Source: CADEEV01 sp964442185
Lineage (GTDB): Bacteria > Acidobacteriota > Vicinamibacteria > Fen-336
Direction of reading: 5' to 3'
Assembly (NCBI GenBank): GCA_964442185.1
Contig: CAYTWT010000293.1
Location: forward strand, 30,758-94,757
Length of the DNA: 64,000 bases
Part shown: one piece after another, positions 52,298 through 59,742 of the stretch
How the letters are laid out: each line of letters opens with the position of its first letter
Position numbering within the stretch: position 1 is the stretch's first letter
The notes under the pieces: generated by a model
Told to the model about the DNA's origin: nothing
The model's input: the letters and a program-made list of their open reading frames with translations, nothing else
Database searches by the model: none
Program-made: the position numbers and the translations under genes

Positions 52298-53006
52298 GGC
52301 GCTGCGCCTCGAGGATCACGGGCGAACCGAAGGCGTGCGTCAAGCCCGTCACGCCGGCGAGGCCCTCGAGGACACGGCTGAGCGGCGCGAGACCCAGCGC
52401 ACGATGCAGCGCCATGGGGAAGAAGAACTGCGGTCGCCGCGCTCCGGGTTCGAAGTCGTGGGCCTGGAAGGCCGCCACCACGTCGAGGTCGCGGAACACG
52501 GTGAAGGGTCGCGTGTTGCCCTCCAAGCCTTTTTTCAGGCCGAAGAAGGCGCCTCCAAGCGCGTTGAGGCTCCGCCGCGTGGGATAGTCGACGATCACGG
52601 CGCTGCGCGTCACCCGGCACAGCTCGCCGACGAGATCCGCCCAGCGTGTGACGTGGGGCAGGAGTCGGAAGGCGAGCGCCACGTCGAAGGAGCCATCGCC
52701 AAATGGCAGCTGCAGCAGATCCCCCGCCTGGAAGCGGGCGCGGCCGGTATCGACCCAGGGGCGCACGCGTTCACGGCACACGTCCTTGCTCCCGAAGACG
52801 GTGACCTCGTGGCCCGCATCCACGAGCGCTCCCGTGAGTTGGCCATGCCCTCCGCCCACCTCGAGGACTGCGGCTCGGGGTGCCAACAGCGCGAGTGTCG
52901 TGCGCGCCTGGACCGCCAGGAAGTACTCGCCCACCGTCCCGGCAAAGCGCCGCGCATAGTCCTCGGACGAGGTCTCGACGTCGGCGTCCTCGCGGTCCCC
53001 AGCCAT
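52290..53006 (-). CDS. Class I SAM-dependent methyltransferase (proximal gene)
   Basis: A 238-residue methyltransferase from ATG 53006: 'AAVLEVGGGHGQLTGALVDAGHEVTVFGS' (motif I), 'LLQLPFGDGSFDVALAFRLLPHVTRWADLVGELCRVTRSAVIVDYP' (motifs II-III). The longer frame upstream crosses the divergent transporter start and is not family-like. It overlaps the next methyltransferase by 8 nt, so the two probably modify the same compound or work in sequence; this is an inference from coupling. Confidence 0.85.
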   Translation of the reverse strand: MAGDREDADVETSSEDYARRFAGTVGEYFLAVQARTTLALLAPRAAVLEVGGGHGQLTGALVDAGHEVTVFGSKDVCRERVRPWVDTGRARFQAGDLLQLPFGDGSFDVALAFRLLPHVTRWADLVGELCRVTRSAVIVDYPTRRSLNALGGAFFGLKKGLEGNTRPFTVFRDLDVVAAFQAHDFEPGARRPQFFFPMALHRALGLAPLSRVLEGLAGVTGLTHAFGSPVILEAQRRG

Positions 53007-53031
53007 GGCTCCAGTGTATGCTCGGCGCTCC

Positions 53032-53886
53032 ATGGCCGTCGACGCGGCGCTCCTGATCATGGCCTTGTTCTGGGCCGCCAACATGATCGTTCTCAAGTGG
53101 TTGCTCGGCGTGTTGCCCCCGCCGATCCTCTCGAGCGTGCGTTTCGTGCTGGTGGCTTGCATAGGGCTCGGCGTGCTGGGCGTGAGCCGTGGGCCGTTCA
53201 CGATTGCGCGCCGCGATCTGCCGCGGCTGTTGTTCTCCTCGTTCACCGGCATCACGCTCTACCAGATGCTCTTCATGGAAGGTCTCAACCGAACCACGGC
53301 CTTCGTCTCGAACCTGCTGCAGGGCACCGAGCCGCTCTGGGCCCTGGTCCTGCTTTCGCTTAGCGGCGCCTCGGTGCTACGGCGCCAATGGACCGGAGTG
53401 CTGGTTGCCTTCTTCGGTGCGATCCTGTTCTTCCTCCAGGACGTCGGACGCGGCTTCACGGTGGCCTTGGGCCGGGGCGACCTGCTGAATCTTGCGAGCG
53501 CCGCCTGCTTCGCCGTGTATGGCATCGCGTGCAGACCGCTGTTCGAGCGCTATCCGGGCCGCACCATCATGGCGCTCTCGATGAGCTTCGGCGCCTTGCC
53601 GCTCGTCGTCTGGTCCGGCCCCGAGCTGCAAAGCTTCGATTGGGCCTCTCTCACGCCGCAGGTCTGGGGCGCACTCGCGTTCTCCAGCGTGCTGCCAGTC
53701 TACGTCGGCTACTGGATCTGGAACTGGGCGATCACGAAGAAGGGCCTCGCTCATGCTTCGCTCTACATCTTCGTCGATATCATCCTGTCCGGCGTCGCGT
53801 CGTATCTGTTTCTCGGCGAGCGCTTCGGGCTGCTGCGCCTCGCCGGCGCTTCCATCATTCTCGCCGGCGTCCGTCTCGCGCGCTGA
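53032..53886 (+). CDS. EamA/DMT-family transporter
   Basis: A 284-residue inner-membrane protein with ten predicted helices in two EamA repeats ('ALLIMALFWAANMIVLKWLL...' and 'GRGDLLNLASAACFAVYGIACRPLF...'), ending 'LFLGERFGLLRLAGASIILAGVRLAR', the typical second-repeat motif. Members export amino acids, nucleobases or other metabolites. ATG 53032 is preferred over 53005: TATGCT (53017-53022) lies 9 nt upstream, and the earlier ATG overlaps the divergent start. Confidence 0.88.
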   Translation: MAVDAALLIMALFWAANMIVLKWLLGVLPPPILSSVRFVLVACIGLGVLGVSRGPFTIARRDLPRLLFSSFTGITLYQMLFMEGLNRTTAFVSNLLQGTEPLWALVLLSLSGASVLRRQWTGVLVAFFGAILFFLQDVGRGFTVALGRGDLLNLASAACFAVYGIACRPLFERYPGRTIMALSMSFGALPLVVWSGPELQSFDWASLTPQVWGALAFSSVLPVYVGYWIWNWAITKKGLAHASLYIFVDIILSGVASYLFLGERFGLLRLAGASIILAGVRLAR

Positions 53887-53933
53887 GGCTCAGGAGCCGA
53901 GATGGCTCCGTGGCGATCGACGACGGCTACGCT

Positions 53934-54413
53934 CTAGCCGCCTTGCCCCAGCAGCTCCGTGAGGCAACGGATCAGGTCGTTGTCGGTGAGGATACCGACG
54001 AGGCGGCCGTTCTGGACGACTGGCAGCGCACCGTACTTCGTGGTGTGCAGCGTCTCCGCAGCCTCGACGAGGCGTGTCGTCTCCAAGGTCGTGATCGGCT
54101 TGTTGATCATGATCCGGGAGACGCTGGTCGTCTCCATCACGCGGTCGAAGTCTTCCTGCGAGTCCGAGAGCGTCGAGGGCTGGGCGCGTTTCAGATCGCC
54201 TTCGGCCAAGAGGCCCACGAGCGTTTCGCCGAGCAGGATCGGGATCCGGCGGATGCCGTGGAGGCGCATTACCTCGACGGCGCGCATCAGAGAGTCCTCC
54301 GGCCCCAGCGTCACGGGTTGGCGTGTCATCGCGTAGCCAACCGTCAGGTGATGCGTCCAGGCGGGGACGCCCCGGGGCAGGGTCGCACCGCACTCGGGGC
54401 AACGCAGGTTCAT
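53934..54413 (-). CDS. CBS-domain pair with N-terminal zinc-ribbon stub
   Basis: A 159-residue protein starting 'MNLRCPECGATLPRG' (one CxxC pair, half a zinc ribbon), followed by two CBS domains: 'VGYAMTRQPVTLGPEDSLMRAVEVMRLHGIRRIPILLGETLVGLLAEGDL' and 'VSRIMINKPITTLETTRLVEAAETLHTTKYGALPVVQNGRLVGILTDNDLI'. CBS pairs bind adenine nucleotides and act as energy sensors. TAGGAT on the minus strand (54428-54423) lies 9 nt before the ATG, so the mRNA may be leaderless. Confidence 0.88.
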   Translation of the reverse strand: MNLRCPECGATLPRGVPAWTHHLTVGYAMTRQPVTLGPEDSLMRAVEVMRLHGIRRIPILLGETLVGLLAEGDLKRAQPSTLSDSQEDFDRVMETTSVSRIMINKPITTLETTRLVEAAETLHTTKYGALPVVQNGRLVGILTDNDLIRCLTELLGQGG

Positions 54414-54430
54414 AGCCCTCGAATCCTACC

Positions 54431-55252
54431 TCACTGCGGCGTGGGCGTGGCCTCGGCCGCTGCCGGAGCCGGCGTCTCGTCGGGCTCCGTCGGCTCCGGG
54501 CCGTTCCCATCTTCAGGCTCGGGCGGCGGCGGCTCGGCGCCGAGCTTGCCGATGTCGCGCTTCACGTAGCCGGCGCGAGCCATCAACCATTCGACGCGGC
54601 GCTCTGCCCGAGCATGGCGCGCGGGGTCGACGCGCGGATTGATCCGCCGCGGGTTCGGGATCATGGCTGCAAGCCCAGCGGCCTCGTCGGGCGAAAGCTC
54701 TGCCGCCGACTTCCCGTGGTAGCGCTGGGCGGCGGCCTCGCAACCGTACACGCCGTCGCCCCACTCGATGACGTTCAAGTAGAGCTCGAGGATCCGTGTC
54801 TTCTCGAGGTCGTCTTCGAGCCACGCCGTGACGATGAACTCGCGAGCCTTCCGCGTGAGGCTCTTGTGGGTCGAGAAGAACAGGTTCTTCGCGAGCTGCT
54901 GCGTGATCGTGCTTCCGCCTTGCGCGAAGCGGCGCTTCTCGATGTCCTTTTCCAGGGAGGCCTTGATGGCATCCCAGTCGACACCCTCGTGCCCGAAGAA
55001 GCGCGCGTCCTCGGCAACGATCACCGCGTGGATCAGGTTGCGCGAGATGCGCGAGAGGGGCGTCCAAGTCTGTAGCGTGCGGGGCTTGCGTTTCGCGGCC
55101 ATCGCCTCCGCCTCGCGCTGCCGCATCACAGCCGTCTGGCCGGGGTTGTTCTTCGCGAGCGCGCGGATCTCGTCGCGCGACGGCAGGCCCCAGAATGCGA
55201 ACACGGCGTAGGCGAGCCCGGCGACCAGGCCGCCGAGCACGAGACGTCTCAC
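54431..55252 (-). CDS. mtgA: Monofunctional peptidoglycan glycosyltransferase
   Basis: A GT51-family enzyme polymerising lipid II in the periplasm, 273 residues from GTG 55252. N-terminal TM anchor ('RLVLGGLVAGLAYAVFAFWGL'), then the catalytic motifs 'VIVAEDARFFGHEGVDW' (catalytic Glu), 'GGSTITQQLAKNLF', 'RKAREFIVTAWLEDDLEKTRILELYLNVIEWGDGVYG' and 'PNPRRINP'. There is no transpeptidase domain. An unusual Pro/Glu-rich tail of about 35 residues ends the protein. The GTG overlaps the stop of the Tat-exported aminotransferase by 4 nt. Confidence 0.93.
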   Translation of the reverse strand: MRRLVLGGLVAGLAYAVFAFWGLPSRDEIRALAKNNPGQTAVMRQREAEAMAAKRKPRTLQTWTPLSRISRNLIHAVIVAEDARFFGHEGVDWDAIKASLEKDIEKRRFAQGGSTITQQLAKNLFFSTHKSLTRKAREFIVTAWLEDDLEKTRILELYLNVIEWGDGVYGCEAAAQRYHGKSAAELSPDEAAGLAAMIPNPRRINPRVDPARHARAERRVEWLMARAGYVKRDIGKLGAEPPPPEPEDGNGPEPTEPDETPAPAAAEATPTPQ

Positions 55253-56376
55253 GCCGCGCGGCGAACCGGCACGACCTCGCGCAGGCCCTGGGCGAAGGCC
55301 GCGGTTTCCTCCTGCGTTCCGATCGAGATGCGCAGCCAGTTGTCCATGGTCGGGAACTTCCGGCCCACCAGGATGCCGCGCTGTTCGAAGGCGGCGATCA
55401 CCGGCGTGACGTCGCCGCCGACGTCGATCATCACGAAGTTGGCTTCCGAGGGGATGTAGCGCCGGCCATCCCTTTGCAGCTCCACGCACAGCCAGCGTTT
55501 GGTGCCGTTGAGCAACGCCCGCTGCTGCTCGGCGTGAGCGGGATCCTCGACCGAGGCCAGGCCGGCGGCGAGAACCGCTGCGTTGCCGTTGCTCCAGATC
55601 GACTGGCCGCGGAGCGCTTCGGCGTTCTCGCGCGTCGTGATCGCATAACCGAGGCGCATGCCGGCGAGCCCGTAGATCTTTGAGAAGGTGCGGGCGACGA
55701 CGAGGTTGGGGCGCTCCGCGATCCAGGGCACGACCGACTTGTAGCGTGGGTCCTCTACGAAATGGTGATAGGCCTCGTCCACCAGCACCGTCGCGGTCTT
55801 TGGCACGAGGTCCAGGAATGCCGCCAGCTCGTCGGCCGAGACGATCGTGCCGGTCGGGTTGTTGGGGTTGCACACGTAGACGAGACCGGTCCGCGCGTCG
55901 CAGGCCGCGGCCATCTTCGGCAGGTCGTGGCGGAAATCGGCGGTCTGCGGGACCTTGACGCCCTCGGCCTTTGTCACGCGCGCGTATTCGATCACCGCCT
56001 CGAAGGTGGGGTGGTTGACCACGACGGTACGGCCAGCCGCGAGAAACGCCATGTCCGCCATCCTCAGCACCTCGCCCGAGCCGCAGCCCAGCACGATCTG
56101 CTCCGGTGCGACGCCGTGGTGACGGGCGAGTACTCCCTTGAGCTCGCCCTCGGCGGCGTCCGGATAGCGCGACGCAACCCTTTGCGTCGCCGTCATCGCC
56201 TCGCGCGCTCCGGCGGAGGGCCCGTACGGGTTCTCGTTGGAGTTGAGCAGAATTGGCCCTTTGGGGCCGGCGTCTGCGCGCACCAGGGAGGTCAGGGGCT
56301 TCGGCAGAAGCGTTGCGCCTACGCCGGCGCCAAGGGCGGCGGCAAACGAGCGTCGCGACAACGAGGAGAGGGGCAT
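55249..56376 (-). CDS. Tat-exported HisC-like PLP aminotransferase
   Basis: A 375-residue fold-type I aminotransferase of the histidinol-phosphate aminotransferase subgroup. Core: 'LNSNENPYGPSAGAREAM', 'LGCGSGEVLRMADMAFL', 'YVCNPNNPTGTIVS', 'VLVDEAYHHFVEDP' and the PLP lysine in 'ARTFSKIYGLAGMRLGYAI'. Unlike cytoplasmic HisC it begins with a twin-arginine signal (SRRSFAAALGAGVGATLLP, residues 7-25), so it is expected to be exported folded with PLP. The Shine-Dalgarno AAGGAG precedes ATG. It overlaps mtgA, which suggests an envelope-related amine or amino-acid substrate; this is an inference. Confidence 0.9.
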   Translation of the reverse strand: MPLSSLSRRSFAAALGAGVGATLLPKPLTSLVRADAGPKGPILLNSNENPYGPSAGAREAMTATQRVASRYPDAAEGELKGVLARHHGVAPEQIVLGCGSGEVLRMADMAFLAAGRTVVVNHPTFEAVIEYARVTKAEGVKVPQTADFRHDLPKMAAACDARTGLVYVCNPNNPTGTIVSADELAAFLDLVPKTATVLVDEAYHHFVEDPRYKSVVPWIAERPNLVVARTFSKIYGLAGMRLGYAITTRENAEALRGQSIWSNGNAAVLAAGLASVEDPAHAEQQRALLNGTKRWLCVELQRDGRRYIPSEANFVMIDVGGDVTPVIAAFEQRGILVGRKFPTMDNWLRISIGTQEETAAFAQGLREVVPVRRAA

Positions 56377-56470
56377 CGCAGGTCTCCTTCAGGTTCGGAG
56401 AAAGGTGCGGGGAGTGTATCATCCGGATCCCGGCGGCCCGCTGTCGCCGCGCACGGAGGTTCAGACTCCA

Positions 56471-57628
56471 GTGGATTTCAGCTTAAGCGAGGAGCAGCTG
56501 CTCCTGAAGAAGACGGTTCGCGACTTCGCCGAGGCGGAGCTCAAGCCCCACTCGCGGGAGTGGGACGAGAAGCAGGAGTTCCCGCAGGAGGTGTTCACCA
56601 GGCTGGGAGAACTGGGCCTGATGGGCGTTGTCTGGCCGGTGGAGTATGGCGGGGCCGGGATGTCGACCCTCGACTACGCGATCGTGATGGAGGAGCTGTC
56701 CCGCGCGGACGCCGGTGTCGCGCTCTCGGTCGCGGCCCACAGCAGCCTCTGCTCCGGCCATATCTATCTCGCCGGGAGCGAAGCACAAAAAAAGAAATAC
56801 CTCGTGCCCCTGGCCAGGGGCGAGAAGATCGGCTGCTGGGGCCTGACGGAGAACAGCGCCGGATCCGATGCCGGCGGGACGAAGACCAGCGCCGTCCGCG
56901 ACGGAGCGCACTGGGTGCTGAACGGCTCGAAGACCTTCATCACCAACGGCCGCAGCGCGGACACCGCGGTCGTGATGGCCGTCACCGACCGCTCGAAGGG
57001 CAAGAAGGGCATCTCGGCTTTCATCGTGGAGCGTGGGACCAAGGGCTTCCGGCCCGGCAAGAAAGAAGACAAGCTCGGCGTCCGCTCCTCGGACACGTCG
57101 GAGCTGGTGCTCGAGGACTGCCGCGTGCCGGCAGAGAACCTGCTCGGCAACGAGGGCTACGGCTTCATCGACACGCTGCGGATCCTCGACCGCGGCCGGA
57201 TCGGGATCGCCGCCTGGTCGGTCGGAATCGCGCAGGCGGCTTTCGAAGCCGCGATGAACTACGCGCGCGACCGTAAACAGTTCGGCCACGCCATCGCCGA
57301 GTTCCAGGCCGTCCAGTTCAAGATCGCCGACATGGCGGTGCAGGTCGATGCCGCCCGCCTGCTGATCCACCGCGCGGCGGCACTCCGAGACGCGGGCAAG
57401 GAGCACACGACCGAGTCCTCGATGGCCAAGCTGTTCGCCAGCGAGATCTCCGTCGCCGTGGCGCTCGAGGCGATCCAGATCCACGGCGGCTATGGCTTCA
57501 CCAAGGACTACCCGGTCGAGCGTTATCTGCGCGACAGTAAGCTCGGCACGATCGGCGAAGGCACGAGCGAGGTACAGCGCCTGGTGATCGCCCGCGAACT
57601 GCTGTCGCTGCGCGGCATGGTGCGGTAG
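56471..57628 (+). CDS. Acyl-CoA dehydrogenase
   Basis: A 385-residue FAD-dependent acyl-CoA dehydrogenase from GTG 56471 (GGAGG upstream). Blocks: 'FSLSEEQLLLKKTVRDFAEAELKPHSREWDE', 'GCWGLTENSAGSDAGGTKTSA' (FAD/substrate), 'WVLNGSKTFITNG', 'RKQFGHAIAEFQAVQFKIADMA' and 'IQIHGGYGFTKDYPVERYLRDSKLGTIGEGTSEVQR', whose Glu in GEGTSE is the catalytic base of short/branched-chain types. It opens an operon with meaB and the epimerase, so short- or branched-chain (propionyl-yielding) substrates are likely. Confidence 0.94.
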   Translation: MDFSLSEEQLLLKKTVRDFAEAELKPHSREWDEKQEFPQEVFTRLGELGLMGVVWPVEYGGAGMSTLDYAIVMEELSRADAGVALSVAAHSSLCSGHIYLAGSEAQKKKYLVPLARGEKIGCWGLTENSAGSDAGGTKTSAVRDGAHWVLNGSKTFITNGRSADTAVVMAVTDRSKGKKGISAFIVERGTKGFRPGKKEDKLGVRSSDTSELVLEDCRVPAENLLGNEGYGFIDTLRILDRGRIGIAAWSVGIAQAAFEAAMNYARDRKQFGHAIAEFQAVQFKIADMAVQVDAARLLIHRAAALRDAGKEHTTESSMAKLFASEISVAVALEAIQIHGGYGFTKDYPVERYLRDSKLGTIGEGTSEVQRLVIARELLSLRGMVR

Positions 57629-57660
57629 AGGGGCCTCTGCCGAGCGCGCTTGCCGACGGC

Positions 57661-58578
57661 GTGCTGCGAGGGGACGTGCGGGCCATAGCGCGCGCGATCA
57701 GCCTCGTCGAAGACGGCCAGGCCGAGGCGCGCGCGCTGATCGCCGCGCTTTTCCCGAAGGCAGGGCGCGCGCTCGTGATCGGTGTCACGGGTCCGCCGGG
57801 CGCTGGCAAGTCGACGCTGGTCGATCGTCTCGCCGCGCACCTGCGCCGGCAGGTTAAGACGATCGGGATCGTGGCCGTCGACCCCACGTCGCCCTACAGC
57901 GGTGGCGCGATCCTCGGCGATCGCATCCGCATGCAGGCCCACGCCACCGATCCTGGCGTCTTCATCCGCTCGATGGCGACCCGCGGCCATCTCGGCGGCC
58001 TGGCGGCGGCCACCGGCCACGTGCTCACGATCCTATCGGCCGCGGCCAAGGACGTGATCCTGGTCGAGACCGTCGGCGTCGGGCAGGACGAGGTCGAGAT
58101 CGTCGGCGCCGCCGACGTGAGCCTGGTCGTGCTGGTGCCCGGCCTCGGCGACGAAGTGCAGGCGCTCAAGGCCGGCATCATGGAGATCGCCGACGTGTTC
58201 GTCGTGAACAAGGCCGATCGCGAGGGCAAGGAGCGTGTCGTGGCCGAGATCCAGTCGATGCTCTCGCTCTCGAGCCACGCTGGCCATCGTCCGGAGATCG
58301 TCGAGACGGTCGCGACGGACGACCAGGGCATCGAAGCGCTGCTCGCGGCCGTCGAACGCTTCCGTGCACAGGCCGAGGCGAGCGGCGCACTCGCGAAGAG
58401 GAAGCGCTCCCAGATCGAGCAGCAGTTCCGGGAGGCGCTGCAGCAGCGGCTGATGCAGGCGGTTCAGGCGAAGGCGCTCCCGGCGCCCGAGGCCGCCCGG
58501 CTCGTCGATCGCCTGGCCGTGCGCGAGATCGACCCGTTCACCGCCGCCGAAGAGGTCGCCGTGAGGATGGGGCTCTAG
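57661..58578 (+). CDS. meaB: Methylmalonyl-CoA mutase GTPase chaperone MeaB
   Basis: A G3E-family GTPase that protects and reloads B12-dependent methylmalonyl-CoA mutase, 305 residues. Motifs: Walker A 'GVTGPPGAGKSTLVDRL', 'VAVDPTSPYSGGAILGDRIRM', 'FIRSMATRGHLGGLA', 'VILVETVGVGQDEVEI' and the base motif 'NKAD'. The start is uncertain: GTG 57661 gives 'MLRGDVRAIARAISLVEDG', but homology could extend to an in-frame CTG at 57637 ('LPSALADGVLRGD'). The epimerase follows 2 nt after the stop. Confidence 0.93.
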   Translation: MLRGDVRAIARAISLVEDGQAEARALIAALFPKAGRALVIGVTGPPGAGKSTLVDRLAAHLRRQVKTIGIVAVDPTSPYSGGAILGDRIRMQAHATDPGVFIRSMATRGHLGGLAAATGHVLTILSAAAKDVILVETVGVGQDEVEIVGAADVSLVVLVPGLGDEVQALKAGIMEIADVFVVNKADREGKERVVAEIQSMLSLSSHAGHRPEIVETVATDDQGIEALLAAVERFRAQAEASGALAKRKRSQIEQQFREALQQRLMQAVQAKALPAPEAARLVDRLAVREIDPFTAAEEVAVRMGL

Positions 58579-58580
58579 CC

Positions 58581-58982
58581 ATGGCATTTCGCGTTCTGAA
58601 GATCGATCATCTCGGCATCGCCGTGCCGAGGGCGGGCGAGGCGGCGCTGGCCTTCGAGGCGCTCGGCTTTCACGTCGAGGCCCAGCATGACGTGCCGACC
58701 GAAAAGGTGAAGGCCGTATTCCTGCCGGTGGGGGACTCGCACCTCGAGCTGCTGGAGCCGACGGATCCGACCTCGGTCATAGCCAAGTTCCTCGAGAAGC
58801 GCAGCGGCCTGCACCACATCTGCGTGCTCGTGGACGACATCGACGCCGCGCTCGTGGAGCTCAAGGCTCGCGGCGTACGTCTGCTCGACGAGATGCCCCG
58901 CGTGGGCGCCGGCGGCTGCCGCGTGGCCTTCGTGCACCCGAAATCCGCAGCGGGGGTGTTGCTGGAACTGAAGCAGGAATAG
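58581..58982 (+). CDS. mce: Methylmalonyl-CoA epimerase
   Basis: A vicinal-oxygen-chelate enzyme converting (S)- to (R)-methylmalonyl-CoA, 133 residues, usual length. It has 'KIDHLGIAVPRAGEAALAFEALGF', 'FLPVGDSHLELLEPT', 'GLHHICVLVDDIDAALVELKARGVRLLDEMPRVGAGGCRVAFVHPKSAAGVLLEL', with the metal-binding His and Glu residues kept. It works between propionyl-CoA carboxylase and the mutase, whose large subunit is encoded at 37374. Confidence 0.94.
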   Translation: MAFRVLKIDHLGIAVPRAGEAALAFEALGFHVEAQHDVPTEKVKAVFLPVGDSHLELLEPTDPTSVIAKFLEKRSGLHHICVLVDDIDAALVELKARGVRLLDEMPRVGAGGCRVAFVHPKSAAGVLLELKQE

Positions 58983-59080
58983 CCCTGAGGCCACCGGTGT
59001 GATCTGAGCGGGCCCGGTGTGGCATGACCGCGTGCCAGAGTGCGGTGTTGTGAAGATCCGAGAGTTAAACTGAAGTGAGC

Positions 59081-59302
59081 ATGCGCTATCTCGTGGTCTA
59101 CGAAAAGGGGCCGACCAGCTACTCGGCTTATAGCCCGGACCTGCCCGGCTGTGTCGCTGCGGGAACGACGTTCGAGGAAGCGCGCGAGAACATGCGTGGT
59201 GCGATCGAGTTGCATGTCGCCGGTCTTCGCGAAGATCGACTGCCGGTGCCGGAGGGGCGCGGAGCGGACGAGACCGAAGCGGAAATCGTCGAGGTCGCGT
59301 GA
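59081..59302 (+). CDS. Orphan HicB-family antitoxin-like protein
   Basis: A 73-residue HicB-type protein (partial RNase H fold): 'MRYLVVYEKGPTSYSAYSPDLPGCVAAGTTFEEARENMRGAIELHVAGLREDRLPVPEG'. In typical operons such a protein neutralises the HicA mRNA interferase, which has a dsRBD-like fold. No HicA gene is present. A GTG frame just upstream (59050-59073) reads VKIRELN then stops, resembling only the first residues of HicA. The C-terminal DNA-binding domain of long HicB proteins is absent. Confidence 0.8.
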   Translation: MRYLVVYEKGPTSYSAYSPDLPGCVAAGTTFEEARENMRGAIELHVAGLREDRLPVPEGRGADETEAEIVEVA

Positions 59303-59306
59303 TGGC

Positions 59307-59329
59307 CTAGGTCATGCGCGGCGACCTAG
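59307..59329. repeat. Inverted repeat after hicB
   Basis: CTAGGTC (59307-59313) and GACCTAG (59323-59329) form a perfect 7-bp stem with a 9-nt loop immediately after the hicB stop. It has no T-run. It marks the left border of the decayed restriction-modification remnant. Confidence 0.35.
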
Positions 59330-59364
59330 ACCTCGCTCGTTCTAAGGTGGCCTGAGCCGCTTCC

Positions 59365-59589
59365 ATGGCGGGGACAAAGGCCACGAAGAACGACACCACC
59401 GCCAACCTCGGATTCGAAGCGAAGCACGCCGAGCTCGCATCGCAGGAGAGCCAAGGCGCGGATCCGGAAAACCCCGACGAATACCGCTCCGCAAGAATCT
59501 TCTGGGCGCCGAAGGAAACGCCCTCGCGACAACAACTCACTGAAGGGCGTGCTGCCGAAAGACTTCGGCCGCGCCGGCCTCGCGGTTGA
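59365..59589 (+). pseudogene. Degenerate type I restriction methylase (hsdM) fragments
   Basis: A 74-codon frame reads 'TKATKNDTTANLGFEAK' joined directly to 'KHAELASQESQGADPENPDEYRSARIFWAPKE'. Both are pieces of the N-terminal domain of HsdM, normally separated by about 35 residues (the AADxLR...YISDAF part) that are missing here. In the next frame from 59525, 'RDNNSLKGVLPKDFGRAGL' continues HsdM (DNPSLKGVLPKD-type block), again after a deletion and a frameshift. The catalytic NPPF domain is absent. This is a deletion-riddled remnant. Confidence 0.7.
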
Positions 59590-59730
59590 GTGGCCCACCG
59601 CAACGTCGCGGAGCAGCGGGAGGGTGTGCTGCTCGTCGAGGACGGCAATCACGGGGAGTATCGGCCTCGGCCTGATGAATTTGTTGACGTCGGTGTAGCG
59701 TTCGTTGCAAGCCGAGCGCGAGCGTCCTAG
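59590..59730 (+). pseudogene. Fragment resembling type I specificity subunit (hsdS)
   Basis: A 46-codon frame from GTG 59590 contains 'VEDGNHGEYRPRPDEFVDVGVAFV', which resembles the N-terminal part of HsdS-type target-recognition proteins (EDGNHGEYRP...EF...G..FI). The frame stops soon after with unrelated residues. Together with the hsdM pieces it marks the grave of a type I restriction-modification system. HsdR is not seen. Confidence 0.5.
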
Positions 59731-59733
59731 TAT
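59705..59733 (+). promoter_or_regulatory. Leaderless promoter of mtnP
   Basis: TTGCAA (59705-59710), 17-bp spacer, TAGTAT (59728-59733), then 9 nt to the ATG of mtnP, which has no Shine-Dalgarno. This is the best complete example of the leaderless arrangement in the window. Confidence 0.6.
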
Positions 59734-59742
59734 CCACGCGCG

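Noticed and set aside
53007..53255. Upstream extension of the proximal methyltransferase
   Set aside because: It would run antisense through the start of the EamA transporter; homology starts at 53006.
55253..56422. Upstream extension of the mtgA frame
   Set aside because: It is same-strand but out of frame with the aminotransferase, Arg-rich and not GT51-like; the GTG at 55252 with a 4-nt overlap explains the start.
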